64,000 bases of DNA from Streptomyces sulfonofaciens (GCF_014656295.1 NZ_BNCD01000018.1:105036-169035), one strand, 5' to 3'. Shown: positions 44,145-54,725, numbered from the stretch's first letter. The notes: generated by a model not told the origin, from the letters alone. Made by a program: numbers and translations.

Positions 44145-45269
44145 CTATACGTAGCGCTCCAGGATCGAGGACTCCGCCAGCCGGGACAGCCCCTCCCGCA
44201 CGCTCCGGGCCCGAGCCTCCCCGACCCCGTCCACGGTCTGCAGATCGTCCACGCTGGCCGCCAGCAGCTTCTGCAACCCCCCGAAGTGCTCCACCAGCCG
44301 ATCGATGATCGCCCCGGGCAGCCGGGGCACCTTCGCCAGCAGCCGGAAGCCACGCGGCGACACGGCGGAGTCCAGCGTCTCCGGGGCCCCGGTGTACCCC
44401 AGCGCCCGGGCCACGGTGGGCAACTCAAGCAGCTCCGCGTGCGACAGCGCATCCAACTCGGACAGTGCCTCGTCCACCGTCCGGGACCGCTTGGCCGTGG
44501 GTGCCGGCACATAGTCCCGGACCACCAGCTCCCGCTCCGGCTCCACCCCGGCGATCAGCTCGTCCAGTTGCAGCGCGAGCAGCCGCCCGTCCGTGCCCAG
44601 CTCGACCACGTACTCGGCGATCTCGGTCGCGATCCGCCGCACCATCTCCAGGCGCTGCGCCACCGCCGTGACGTCCCGTACGGTCACGAGGTCCTCGATC
44701 TCCAGCGCGGACAGCGTCCCGGCCACCTCGTCGAGCCGCAGCTTGTACCGCTCCAGGGTGGCCAGCGCCTGGTTCGCGCGGGACAGGATCGCCGCCGAGT
44801 CCTCCAGCACCCGCCGCTGCCCGTCCACGTACAGCGCGATCAGCCGCATCGACTGGGACACGGAGACGACGGGGAAGCCCACCTGCTTGCTGACCCGGTC
44901 GGCGGTGCGGTGCCGCGTGCCGGTCTCCTCGGTGGGGATGGTCGGATCGGGCACCAACTGCACTCCGGCGCGCAGGATCTTCGTGAGGTCCTTGTCCAGC
45001 ACGATCCCGCCGTCGAGCTTGCACAGCTCGCGCAGCCGCGTCGCGGTGAACTCCACGTCCAGTACGAAGCCGCCCGTGCACATGGCCTCGACGGTCTTGT
45101 CGGAGCCGAGGACGATCAGCCCTCCGGTGTTGCCGCGCAGGACTCTCTCCAGGCCGTCACGCAGCGCGGTGCCCGGTGCGACCGCACTCAGCGAGGCGCG
45201 CATCAGCCCGTCGGCGCCGGAGCTCCCGCCGGTCTTGCCGGGAGCTGACGCCCGGTCGTTGGCTGCCAC
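44145..45269 (-). CDS. disA: Diadenylate cyclase DisA (c-di-AMP synthase, DNA-integrity scanner)
   Basis: 374 residues. The N-terminal DAC domain carries RHR (residues 119-121, in TGTRHRTADR) and, where many family members have Asp-Gly-Ala, the variant DGG (86-88, LDGGIVLD). A helical spine follows, and the C-terminal HhH DNA-binding domain (LPRLPGAIIDRLVEHFGGLQKLLAASVDDLQTVDGVGEARARSVREGL) is complete. It makes c-di-AMP, which controls osmolyte transport and, via riboswitches, wall hydrolases. The start is the GTG at 45269, with GGAGGAG 4-9 bases upstream. It lies 81 bases downstream of radA, whose product is a known DisA partner in Bacillus. Confidence 0.96.
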   Translation of the reverse strand: MAANDRASAPGKTGGSSGADGLMRASLSAVAPGTALRDGLERVLRGNTGGLIVLGSDKTVEAMCTGGFVLDVEFTATRLRELCKLDGGIVLDKDLTKILRAGVQLVPDPTIPTEETGTRHRTADRVSKQVGFPVVSVSQSMRLIALYVDGQRRVLEDSAAILSRANQALATLERYKLRLDEVAGTLSALEIEDLVTVRDVTAVAQRLEMVRRIATEIAEYVVELGTDGRLLALQLDELIAGVEPERELVVRDYVPAPTAKRSRTVDEALSELDALSHAELLELPTVARALGYTGAPETLDSAVSPRGFRLLAKVPRLPGAIIDRLVEHFGGLQKLLAASVDDLQTVDGVGEARARSVREGLSRLAESSILERYV

Positions 45270-45350
45270 TGCACTCCTCCGGTCGCGGGTCCGGCCCGCC
45301 CCTGCTTTCGTACCCCGCATTCGTACGGATGGGCGAGACCGGGGCAAAGT

Positions 45351-46760
45351 CTACCGGCGCTCCACCGCCTCCTGCGGGGCCTCCCGCCGACGGCTCCGCG
45401 GCAGTACGCGCAGCGCATCGGACATATCGGCCACTTCGGTGACCCGCATACCGGTCGGTATCTTTCCGGGGTCCGCCGGGACGAGGGCGTGGGTGAAGCC
45501 CAGCCGGTGCGCCTCCGCCAGCCTCCGCTGGACGCCGGTGACCCTCCTCACCTCGCCCGCCAGCCCCACCTCGCCGATGGCCACCAGGTTCTTCGGCAGG
45601 GGGGTGTCGCTGGCCGCGCTGGCCAGCGCGAGCGCCACGGCGAGGTCGGCGGCGGGCTCGGTGAGCCGTACGCCGCCGACCGTGGCCGAGTAGATGTCGC
45701 GCTTGCCGAGCGCGGTGATCCGCCCGCGCTGCTCCAGTACCGCAAGCATCATCGACACCCGCGAGGTCTCCAGGCCGGAGGTGGTGCGCCGCGGGGAGGG
45801 GATCTGGGAGTCGACGGTCAGCGCCTGCACCTCGGCGACCAGCGGGCGGCGGCCCTCCAGGGTGACCGTCAGACAGGTGCCCGGCACCGGCTCGTCACGG
45901 CGGGTGAGGAAGAGGCCGGACGGGTCGGCGAGGCCGATGATGCCCTCGTCGTGCAGCTCGAAGCAGCCGACCTCGTCCGTGGTGCCGTAGCGGTTCTTGA
46001 CGCCGCGGACCAGGCGCAGGCGCGCGTGCCGGTCGCCCTCGAAGTGCAGGACGACGTCGACCAGGTGCTCCAGCAGCCGGGGGCCCGCGATGGCGCCGTC
46101 CTTGGTGACGTGGCCCACCAGGAGCGTGGCCATGCCGCGCTCCTTGGACGCGCGGATCAGCGCGCCGGCCACCTCGCGGACCTGCGCCATGCCGCCCGGC
46201 GCGCCCTCGATCTCCGGCGAGGCCACGGTCTGCACCGAGTCCACCACCAGCAGGGACGGCTTGACCTCGTCCAGGTGCCCGAGCACGGCCGAGAGGTCGG
46301 TCTCGGCGGCCAGGTACAGGTGGTCGTCGATCGCCTTGATGCGGTCCGCGCGCAGCCGCACCTGGCTCGCGGACTCCTCGCCGGTGACGTACAGCGTGCG
46401 GTGTTCCTCGTCGGCCGCCTTGGCCGCGACGTCCAGCAGGAGCGTCGACTTGCCCACGCCGGGCTCGCCGGCCAGCAGCACCACCGCACCGGGTACCAGG
46501 CCGCCGCCCAGTACCCGGTCCAGCTCGGGGACGCCGGTGCTGCGGGCCGTGGCCTGGCGGCCGTCGACCTGGCCGATGGGGACCGCGGAGGTGGTGACGC
46601 GGCCGGGGGCCGTGGTGCGCACGGCGGGGGCTCCGTACTCCTCGACCGTGCCCCACGCCTGGCATTCGGGGCAGCGGCCGAGCCATTTGGCCGTCTGCCA
46701 GCCGCATTCGGTGCAGCGGTAGGACGGCCGGTCCTTGCCGGATTTCGTACGGGCAGCCAT
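45351..46760 (-). CDS. radA: DNA repair protein RadA
   Basis: 469 residues. An N-terminal C4 zinc finger (CTECGWQTAKWLGRCPEC), a RecA-like ATPase with Walker A GEPGVGKST, Walker B LLVVDSVQ, the RadA-specific KNRYG motif (KNRFG in most homologues) and a C-terminal Lon-protease-like domain (SATVGGVRLTEPAADLAVALALAS...). It acts as a helicase in branch migration of recombination intermediates. It is upstream of disA on the same strand; RadA inhibits DisA activity in B. subtilis, so the neighbours probably form one regulatory unit. ATG start at 46760. Confidence 0.97.
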   Translation of the reverse strand: MAARTKSGKDRPSYRCTECGWQTAKWLGRCPECQAWGTVEEYGAPAVRTTAPGRVTTSAVPIGQVDGRQATARSTGVPELDRVLGGGLVPGAVVLLAGEPGVGKSTLLLDVAAKAADEEHRTLYVTGEESASQVRLRADRIKAIDDHLYLAAETDLSAVLGHLDEVKPSLLVVDSVQTVASPEIEGAPGGMAQVREVAGALIRASKERGMATLLVGHVTKDGAIAGPRLLEHLVDVVLHFEGDRHARLRLVRGVKNRYGTTDEVGCFELHDEGIIGLADPSGLFLTRRDEPVPGTCLTVTLEGRRPLVAEVQALTVDSQIPSPRRTTSGLETSRVSMMLAVLEQRGRITALGKRDIYSATVGGVRLTEPAADLAVALALASAASDTPLPKNLVAIGEVGLAGEVRRVTGVQRRLAEAHRLGFTHALVPADPGKIPTGMRVTEVADMSDALRVLPRSRRREAPQEAVERR

Positions 46761-47002
46761 GACACGGAACGTTAGCGCCCGCCACTGACACCGCGACGCC
46801 CACCGGGTCGTGCCGTGTACCGGGTCGTGCCGTCCGCACGCCGGTGGTCGCCGGCCCCGATCGGGGGACGGGCGTCAACCGATCGAGCTTGGCGTCACCC
46901 CCGGCCGGTGTCCCCTATTGGGGGATGTCATCACCCGTAAGGGCTAAAAGTGCCCTCAGCGGAGGAAGGATTCGCCACGCCCCGCCTACGGTCGCACGGG
47001 TG

Positions 47003-48817
47003 ATGAGCAGCCGGTCGGAGACGTTCGCACACCCCACCCGCGCACACCAGGCGCACCGAAGCCCGCGGGCGCCGGCGGTGCCACCGGTGCCGGAGGCCGG
47101 GCCGCGGTGCCCGCCCGCGCCTCACGGTCCCCACCTCGACGGCCTCTTCACGTACTGCCTGTCCGTCCTCCGCGACCACGACGCCGCGACGACCGCCCTG
47201 GGCCACGCCCTCGCCGCCGCCGAGCACCGCCGCTCCCGCGTCCCCGCGGACCCGAAGGAGCACCGCGCCTGGCTGTACGCGCTCGCCCGCTGGGCGTGCC
47301 TCCGGCACCTCGCGCACCCGCGCCGTCCGCACCGCAGGGCGCCCGCCCGCGGGCCGCGGCGGCGCGGAGACGGCACCTCGGGCGCGGCGGGCCGCGCGGA
47401 CGGTGAGCCGCGCACGGACGGTGAGCCGCGCACGGGTGCCCGGGGCGAGCGGGCCGGCCTGCCTGACCCGGTCCGGCGCAGGCGCCGCGCGGAACTGGCC
47501 GTGCTGGCGTGGCCCGAGGCCGCGGGCACCAGCCCCGAGCAGCGGGAGGCGCTGGAGCTCACCGCCCGGCACCGGCTCGGCGCGGACGAGGTGGCCGCCG
47601 TGCTGCGCGTCGAACCGGCCACCGCGCGGGAAGTGATCGCCTCGGCCGCCTGCGAGGTGGAGCGCACCCGCGCCGCCCTCGCCGTCATGGCCGGGGGAGC
47701 CTGCCCGGTGGCGGGAGGGCTCACCGGCGGCGATCCGCTGGGCGCCGTGCTGTGCCGCCGGCTCGTCCGGCACGTCGACGCCTGCCCGCGCTGCCGCGGC
47801 ACCGCAGAGCGGCTGGTCGAGGGCGTCTGGCCCGGCACCAGCGTCCTGCCCGTGAAGCTGCCGCTGGTCGCGGCGCCGAGGGCGGCGCTGCACGCCGCGA
47901 TGGTGGCCGCCACGCGCGCGCGTGGCAGGGGACCGCGGTTCGACCGGCGCGGCTACCCGGTGGAGCCCAAGGACCACGTCGGGCGCTGCCACCGGTTGCG
48001 CGCCCGGGCCGTGACCACCACCGTCGTGGCCGCGGTGCTGGCCGCGCCGCTGCTCTCCCTGTGGGCCGCCTACCGCGGTGACGCCGTTCCCGCCGGCGAC
48101 CGGGACGGCGCCTCGACCGTCCCCGTCGGAGCGGTCGACAAGCGCTTCATCCAGCACGACGGGCCCGTGCCCGCCCCCGGGAGGACCCGGGAGGCCACGG
48201 GGCCCGGTGTCCCGGGCTCCGGCCCCGCCCGGGGCGGTGGTGCGCCCGGCGGTCGGGCGGGGGTGCTCGGCCCGGGTGGTCCGCCGCCCGCCACCGGCCT
48301 CGGTACGACCGCGCGGCAGGGCGGTGGCACCGGCTCCCGGGCGCTCACCGCGGCCCGCGGCACGCCCGTGCACGGGTCGCCGGGGGCCGGAGGCGCCCAC
48401 CGGCCGCCCCCGAGCCGGTCCCCGGGCGCGCCAGGCCCCGGCGAGAGCACCGGCGTGCGGGTCCACGCCGAGGGGAGCCGCGCACCGCGAGGCCACCGGA
48501 GCGCACGTCTCGCCTTCCCGCCGGCCGGTGCCGTCCTCCTGGTCGACGGTCACGGAGCGCGCCACCCGTCGGACGGCGGGCACGCGGGCGTGCTCCGCGC
48601 ACCGGTGGGCCCGGCGCCCACCGGGGCCACCGCGGGCCGCACGGCCACGGGCCCGGCCCCCGCGTCCCCCGGCAGCGACGGCACCCCGTGCGGCCCACCG
48701 ATCCCGCCCACGGTGATCCCGCCCACCGAGATTCCGCCCACCGAGATTCCGCACCTCGCGATCCCGCCGTCGGCACCTCCGCCGACACCCGTGTACCAGG
48801 GGGCCACCGCCGTCTGA
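47003..48817 (+). CDS. Sigma-like / zinc-finger / membrane fusion protein
   Basis: 604 residues. Residues 44-108 resemble ECF sigma region 2 (LFTYCLSVLRDHDAATTALGHAL...AWLYALARWACLRHL), and 163-228 resemble region 4 (ALELTARHRLGADEVAAVLRVEPATAREVIASA). Residues 251-264 form C-x5-H-x3-C-x2-C (CRRLVRHVDACPRC), like an anti-sigma zinc finger. A membrane helix at about 336-355 is followed by a 240-residue extracellular Pro/Gly/Ala-rich tail. The start could be GTG at 47000 or ATG at 47003; TACGGT at 46987-46992 suggests a leaderless mRNA. Streptomycete homologues are, as I recall, annotated as BACON-domain or hypothetical proteins. Function unknown. Confidence 0.78.
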   Translation: MSSRSETFAHPTRAHQAHRSPRAPAVPPVPEAGPRCPPAPHGPHLDGLFTYCLSVLRDHDAATTALGHALAAAEHRRSRVPADPKEHRAWLYALARWACLRHLAHPRRPHRRAPARGPRRRGDGTSGAAGRADGEPRTDGEPRTGARGERAGLPDPVRRRRRAELAVLAWPEAAGTSPEQREALELTARHRLGADEVAAVLRVEPATAREVIASAACEVERTRAALAVMAGGACPVAGGLTGGDPLGAVLCRRLVRHVDACPRCRGTAERLVEGVWPGTSVLPVKLPLVAAPRAALHAAMVAATRARGRGPRFDRRGYPVEPKDHVGRCHRLRARAVTTTVVAAVLAAPLLSLWAAYRGDAVPAGDRDGASTVPVGAVDKRFIQHDGPVPAPGRTREATGPGVPGSGPARGGGAPGGRAGVLGPGGPPPATGLGTTARQGGGTGSRALTAARGTPVHGSPGAGGAHRPPPSRSPGAPGPGESTGVRVHAEGSRAPRGHRSARLAFPPAGAVLLVDGHGARHPSDGGHAGVLRAPVGPAPTGATAGRTATGPAPASPGSDGTPCGPPIPPTVIPPTEIPPTEIPHLAIPPSAPPPTPVYQGATAV

Positions 48818-48842
48818 ACGGCCCCGCCCCCGGGGGCGACGC

Positions 48843-48953
48843 CGAAACGTTCGCTCCGGAGAGGGCGTCCGAACCGTTCGCCTCAGGGAGGACGTCCGAA
48901 CCGTTCGCCCAGGGACCCGTGTCGGAGCCGTTCGCCCCGGGGCCCGTGCCCCG
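48843..48953. repeat. Degenerate roughly 30-bp minisatellite
   Basis: Four units centred on CCGAACCGTTCGCC (with variants CCGAAACGTTCGCT and CGGAGCCGTTCGCC), spaced 27-30 bases. The units encode SEPFA-like peptides in one direction and ANGSD-like peptides in the other, but no supported gene covers them. Confidence 0.65.
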
Positions 48954-49048
48954 GCACTCGTCCCAGGGGCGTCGCCATCGGCGGCGGTGGGCCGGCCCGC
49001 GTTCCCGGCGTTCCCGACGCCCGCGGCACCCCCGGTGTTCGCGGCGTC

Positions 49049-50080
<1,032 letters not shown>

Positions 50081-50182
50081 GCTTCCAGAGTATGCGTCCG
50101 CACCGCTCCCGACGGGGCTGCCACCCAGGCCCGCACGGCCCTGGCGGCGGTCGGCGGCACCGTGCACAGTAGCGTTCCGCGC

Positions 50183-51127
50183 ATGAGACTCGGTGTCCTG
50201 GATGTGGGTTCGAACACAGTGCATCTGCTGGTGGTGGACGCACACCCCGGGGCCCGGCCCCTGCCCGCCTACTCGCACAAGTCCGACCTGCGCCTCGTCC
50301 AGCTCCTCGACGAACGGGACGCGATAGGGCCCGAGGGCGTCGAGCGGCTGGTCGGCACGGTCCGCGACGCGCTCCGGATCGCGGAGGACAAGGGCGTCGA
50401 GAACCTGCTGCCGTTCGCCACCTCCGCGGTGCGCGACGCCAGGAACGCCGACGAGGTGCTGGCCCGCGTGCGGCGGGAGACCGGCGTGGCCCTCCAGGTG
50501 CTGGCCGGCGACGAGGAGGCGCGGCTCACCTTCCTCGCGGCCCGCCGCTGGTTCGGCTGGTCCGCGGGCCGGCTGCTCGTCCTGGACATCGGCGGCGGCT
50601 CGCTGGAGATCGCGTTCGGCATCGACGAGGAGCCGGACGCCGCCGCGTCGCTGCCGCTCGGCGCGGGCCGGCTGACCGCGGGCCGGCTGCCCGGCGACCC
50701 GCCGGACCCCGCGGACGTCCGGGCGCTGCGCAAGCACGCACGTGCGAGGATCGCGCAGGTCGTGGGGGAGTTCAGCCGGTTCGGAAGGCCCGACCACGTG
50801 GTCGCCACCTCAAAGACGTTCCGGCAGCTCGCCAGGATCGCGGGGGCCGCGCGCTCGGCCGAGGGGCTGTACGTGCAGCGGGAGCTGAAGCGGAAGTCCC
50901 TGGAGGACTGGGTGCCGCGGCTCGCCGCGATGACCGCGCGGCAGCGCTCCGAGCTGCCCGGCGTCTCCGAGGGCCGGGCCGGGCAACTGCTCGCGGGGGC
51001 GGTGGTCGCCGAGGGGGCGATGGACCTGTTCGGGGTGCAGACGCTGGAGATATGCCCGTGGGCGCTGCGCGAGGGGGTCATCCTGCGCCGCCTCGACAGC
51101 CTCGCGCCGGCCCGGCCGCGGTCCTGA
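50183..51127 (+). CDS. Exopolyphosphatase / pppGpp phosphatase (Ppx/GppA family)
   Basis: 314 residues with the ASKHA ATPase-fold motifs of the family: LGVLDVGSNTVHLLVVD (phosphate 1), FATSAVRDARN with the catalytic-region Glu in GDEEARL, VLDIGGGSLEIAFG (phosphate 2) and the C-terminal LQTLEICPWALREGVIL-like end (GVQTLEICPWALREG). Shorter than E. coli Ppx, lacking its C-terminal domain, like mycobacterial short Ppx proteins. It may hydrolyse polyphosphate or act on pppGpp; sequence alone does not decide. ATG start at 50183. Confidence 0.92.
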   Translation: MRLGVLDVGSNTVHLLVVDAHPGARPLPAYSHKSDLRLVQLLDERDAIGPEGVERLVGTVRDALRIAEDKGVENLLPFATSAVRDARNADEVLARVRRETGVALQVLAGDEEARLTFLAARRWFGWSAGRLLVLDIGGGSLEIAFGIDEEPDAAASLPLGAGRLTAGRLPGDPPDPADVRALRKHARARIAQVVGEFSRFGRPDHVVATSKTFRQLARIAGAARSAEGLYVQRELKRKSLEDWVPRLAAMTARQRSELPGVSEGRAGQLLAGAVVAEGAMDLFGVQTLEICPWALREGVILRRLDSLAPARPRS

Positions 51128-51209
51128 GGGCGGCGGACGGGCCCCCGGACCCCCGGACGTGAAGAGCCCCACACTCCACCACCCCCAACGCCCCCGTAAC
51201 CTGGTCCCC

Positions 51210-52043
51210 GTGGCAGAAACCGTCGTACGCGTCCCGGACGCGAAGGTCGCCCTGTCGACGGCCTCCGTCTACCCGGAGTCGACGGCAACGGCCTTCGACA
51301 TGGCCGCACGCCTCGGCTACGACGGTGTGGAGGTCATGGTCTGGACCGACCCCGTCAGCCAGGACATCGAGGCCCTGCGCCGCCTCGCCGACTACCACCG
51401 CATCCCGGTCCTCGCCATCCACGCCCCCTGCCTGCTCGTCACCCAGCGGGTGTGGTCCACCGACCCGTGGACCAAGCTGCAGCGCGCCAGGTCCGCCGCC
51501 GAGCGGCTGGGCGCGGGCACCGTCGTCGTCCATCCGCCGTTCCGCTGGCAGCGGCAGTACGCGCGCGACTTCGTCGACGGCATATGGCGGATGGCGAACG
51601 AGACGGACGTCCGGTTCGCCGTCGAGAACATGTACCCCTGGCGCTACCGCGACCGCGAGATGCTCGCCTACGCGCCCGACTGGGACGTCACCAAGCACGA
51701 CTACCGCCACTTCACCGTCGACCTCTCGCACACCGCGACCGCCCGCACCGACGCCCTGAAGATGATCGACCGCATGGGCGACCGGCTCGGCCACGTCCAC
51801 CTCGCCGACGGCCAGGGCTCCGGCAAGGACGAGCACCTGGTGCCGGGCCGCGGCACCCAGCCCTGCGCCGAGCTGCTGGAGCGCCTGGCGGGCAGCGGCT
51901 TCGACGGGCACATCGTGGTGGAGGTCAACACCCGCCGTGCCATGTCGGGCGCCGAGCGCGAGGCCGACCTCGCCGAGGCCCTGGCCTTCACTCGGCTGCA
52001 CCTCGCCTCCCCGCGCGGCGCGCAGGACGCCGCCCGTTCATGA
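51210..52043 (+). CDS. Sugar phosphate isomerase/epimerase-like TIM-barrel protein
   Basis: 277 residues of the AP-endonuclease-2-like TIM barrel family. Visible metal/substrate positions include the conserved His and Glu in AIHAPC, VVHPPFRW, VENMYPW, TVDLSHTA, GHVHLADG and the terminal VVEVNTRR. GTG start at 51210. It overlaps the following TetR gene by 4 bases (ATGA), so both are made together. It lies 82 bases after the Ppx/GppA gene. Substrate unknown. Confidence 0.88.
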   Translation: MAETVVRVPDAKVALSTASVYPESTATAFDMAARLGYDGVEVMVWTDPVSQDIEALRRLADYHRIPVLAIHAPCLLVTQRVWSTDPWTKLQRARSAAERLGAGTVVVHPPFRWQRQYARDFVDGIWRMANETDVRFAVENMYPWRYRDREMLAYAPDWDVTKHDYRHFTVDLSHTATARTDALKMIDRMGDRLGHVHLADGQGSGKDEHLVPGRGTQPCAELLERLAGSGFDGHIVVEVNTRRAMSGAEREADLAEALAFTRLHLASPRGAQDAARS

Positions 52044-52681
52044 CGGATCCCGCGCCCCGCCGCCGCGGGCGCCCGCCCCGCGCCGGGGCGGCACAGGGCC
52101 CCGGCACCCGTGACCGCATCCTGGAGGCGGCCCGCGAGGAGTTCTCCGAGCGCGGCTACGCGAAGGTGTCCGTGCGCGGCATCGCCAAGTCCGCGGGGGT
52201 CGACCCGGCGCTCGTCCACCACTACTTCGGCACCAAGGAGCAGGTCTTCGAAGCCGCGATCACCGACGCCTTCGCGCCCGCGCTGACCGGCGCCGACGCC
52301 CTGGCCGCGGGGCCGCCGGAGGCCGTCGGCGAACGGCTGACCAGGTTCATCCTCGGCATCTGGGAGAACCCGGCGACCCGTGCGCCGCTGCTGGCGATCG
52401 TCCGCTCCGCGGTGAGCTACGAGACCGCCGCGGCCGTCTTCCGCCGGCTCGTCGCCGCCCAGTTGCTGGGCAGGATCGTCCGGCAGCTCGACCTGCCGGA
52501 CGCGGAGTTGCGGGCCGAACTCGCGGCGGCCCAGTTGGTCGGCATCGCCATGCTCCGTTACGTGATCAAGGTCGAGCCGCTGGCGTCCGTGACCGCGGAG
52601 GAGATCATCGCGCGCGTCGCCCCCGTGGTGCAGGGGCACCTGACCGGCTTCGGCGACGGCGCCCCCGGCACGAAGCCCTGA
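52040..52681 (+). CDS. TetR-family regulator
   Basis: 213 residues. After a Pro/Arg-rich start, the helix-turn-helix reads RILEAAREEFSERGYAKVSVRGIAKSAGVDPALVHHYFGTKEQVF. The C-terminal domain (TetR_C_33-like, with LTRFILGIWENPATRAPLLAIVRSAV) is of the type common among streptomycete regulators. It is translationally coupled to the isomerase-like gene. ilvD lies 193 bases downstream but has its own leader, so it is not necessarily a target. Ligand unknown. Confidence 0.92.
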   Translation: MTDPAPRRRGRPPRAGAAQGPGTRDRILEAAREEFSERGYAKVSVRGIAKSAGVDPALVHHYFGTKEQVFEAAITDAFAPALTGADALAAGPPEAVGERLTRFILGIWENPATRAPLLAIVRSAVSYETAAAVFRRLVAAQLLGRIVRQLDLPDAELRAELAAAQLVGIAMLRYVIKVEPLASVTAEEIIARVAPVVQGHLTGFGDGAPGTKP

Positions 52682-52874
52682 GCCCCCCGCGCGGGCACGC
52701 CCCGCACCCGGCCTTCCCGCACCACCCGGCACATCCCACCCGGACATCCCGCCCGGGGCCCCGCCGGCGGCCCGCGGACGAGATCTGCATCCCGTATCCC
52801 GGACTCCCTGTCCGAATCCTGGAGCGGCGGCGTAGGCTCGGCGGGGAGTCACCCCTGAGAAGGAGCGAGCGACG

Positions 52875-54725
52875 ATGCCCGAGCTGAGGTCCCGCACAGT
52901 CACACACGGCCGCAACATGGCGGGCGCCCGCGCCCTGATGCGCGCCTCCGGTGTAGCGAGCGAGGACATCGGCAAGCCGATCGTCGCGGTCGCCAACTCC
53001 TTCACGGAGTTCGTGCCCGGCCACACCCACCTCCAGCCGGTCGGCCGGATCGTGAGCGAGGCCGTGAAGGCGGCCGGCGCGGTGCCGCGCGAGTTCAACA
53101 CCATCGCCGTCGACGACGGCATCGCCATGGGCCACGGCGGCATGCTCTACTCCCTGCCGTCCCGCGACCTGATCGCCGACTCGGTCGAGTACATGGTCGA
53201 GGCGCACCGCGCGGACGCCCTGATCTGCATCTCCAACTGCGACAAGATCACCCCGGGCATGCTGATGGCCGCCCTGCGGCTCGACATCCCCACGATCTTC
53301 GTCTCCGGCGGCCCCATGGAGGCCGGCCGCGCCACCCTCGTCGACGGCACGGTCCGCAAGCTCGACCTGATCAACGCCATGTCCGACGCCGTGAACGAGT
53401 CCGTCTCCGACGCCGACATGCTGCGCATCGAGGAGAACGCCTGCCCGACCTGCGGCTCGTGTTCCGGCATGTTCACCGCCAACTCGATGAACTGCCTCAC
53501 CGAGGCCATCGGCCTCGCCCTGCCCGGCAACGGCTCGGTGCTCGCCACCCACACCGCCCGCCGCGCCCTCTACGAGCGGGCCGCCACCACCCTCGTCGAG
53601 CTGACCCGGCGGTACTACGAGCAGGACGACACGTCCGTGCTGCCGCGCAGCATCGCCACGCACGCCGCCTTCGAGAACGCCATGGCGCTCGACATCGCCA
53701 TGGGCGGCTCCACCAACACGATCCTGCACCTGCTCGCCGCCGCCCAGGAGGCCGGCGTCGGCTACGACCTGTCCGACATCGACGCCGTCTCGCGCCGGGT
53801 GCCCTGCCTGGCCAAGGTCGCCCCCAACACCGCGCCCACCACCACGTACTACATGGAGGACGTGCACCGCGCGGGCGGCATCCCGGCGATCCTCGGCGAG
53901 CTGTACCGCGGCGGCCTGCTCAACGAGGACGTGCACACGGTCCACTCGCCCTCGGTCAAGGCATGGCTGGAGACCTGGGACGTGCGCGGGGGCTCGCCGT
54001 CCGACGAGGCCGTGGAGCTGTGGCACGCGGCACCGGGCTGCAAGCGCTCCGCTGAGGCGTTCTCGCAGTCGGAGCGCTGGGAGAGCCTGGACGTGGACGC
54101 CGCCTCCGGCTGCATCCGCGACGTCGCCCACGCCTACTCCAAGGACGGCGGCCTGGCCGTGCTGAGGGGCAACCTGGCCGTCGACGGCTGCGTGGTGAAG
54201 ACCGCGGGCGTCGACGAGTCGATCTGGACGTTCGAGGGTCCCGCGGTGGTCTGCGAGTCGCAGGAGGAGGCCGTCGAGAAGATCCTGCGCAAGGAGATCA
54301 CGGAGGGCGACGTCGTCGTCATCCGCTACGAGGGCCCCAGGGGCGGGCCCGGTATGCAGGAGATGCTGTACCCGACCTCGTACCTGAAGGGCCGTGGCCT
54401 GGGCAAGGTGTGCGCCCTGGTGACCGACGGCCGCTTCTCCGGCGGCACCTCGGGTCTGTCCATCGGCCACGTCTCGCCCGAGGCGGCGTCCGGCGGCACC
54501 ATCGCGCTCGTCGAGGACGGCGACCCGATCCGCATCGACATCCCCGGGCGCACGATCGACGTCCTGGTGGACGACGCCACCCTGGAGGCCCGCCGCGCCG
54601 CGATCGGCGGGGACTACGTCGCGGCGAACCGCGACCGGCACGTGCCGACCGCCCTGCGGGCCTACGCCGCGATGGCGACCAGCGCCGACAAGGGCGCAGT
54701 CCGCGACGTGTCCAAGCTCGGCTGA
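52875..54725 (+). CDS. ilvD: Dihydroxy-acid dehydratase
   Basis: 616-residue Fe-S enzyme dehydrating dihydroxy-isovalerate/methylvalerate in valine and isoleucine synthesis. Motifs: NMAGARALMRASG, NSFTEFVPGHTHL, the cluster and magnesium ligands in ISNCDKITPGM and ENACPTCGSCSGMFTANSMNC, AMGGSTNTILHLLA and GRFSGGTSGLSIGHVSPEAA. Size is as expected for the E. coli-type 4Fe-4S form. AAGGAG lies 9 bases before the ATG. It has its own terminator at 54765-54809. Confidence 0.98.
   Translation: MPELRSRTVTHGRNMAGARALMRASGVASEDIGKPIVAVANSFTEFVPGHTHLQPVGRIVSEAVKAAGAVPREFNTIAVDDGIAMGHGGMLYSLPSRDLIADSVEYMVEAHRADALICISNCDKITPGMLMAALRLDIPTIFVSGGPMEAGRATLVDGTVRKLDLINAMSDAVNESVSDADMLRIEENACPTCGSCSGMFTANSMNCLTEAIGLALPGNGSVLATHTARRALYERAATTLVELTRRYYEQDDTSVLPRSIATHAAFENAMALDIAMGGSTNTILHLLAAAQEAGVGYDLSDIDAVSRRVPCLAKVAPNTAPTTTYYMEDVHRAGGIPAILGELYRGGLLNEDVHTVHSPSVKAWLETWDVRGGSPSDEAVELWHAAPGCKRSAEAFSQSERWESLDVDAASGCIRDVAHAYSKDGGLAVLRGNLAVDGCVVKTAGVDESIWTFEGPAVVCESQEEAVEKILRKEITEGDVVVIRYEGPRGGPGMQEMLYPTSYLKGRGLGKVCALVTDGRFSGGTSGLSIGHVSPEAASGGTIALVEDGDPIRIDIPGRTIDVLVDDATLEARRAAIGGDYVAANRDRHVPTALRAYAAMATSADKGAVRDVSKLG

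Noticed and set aside
46911..46925. Inverted repeat TCCCC-TATTG-GGGGA upstream of the sigma-like gene
   Set aside because: Only 5-bp arms in G/C-rich DNA; too short to call an operator.
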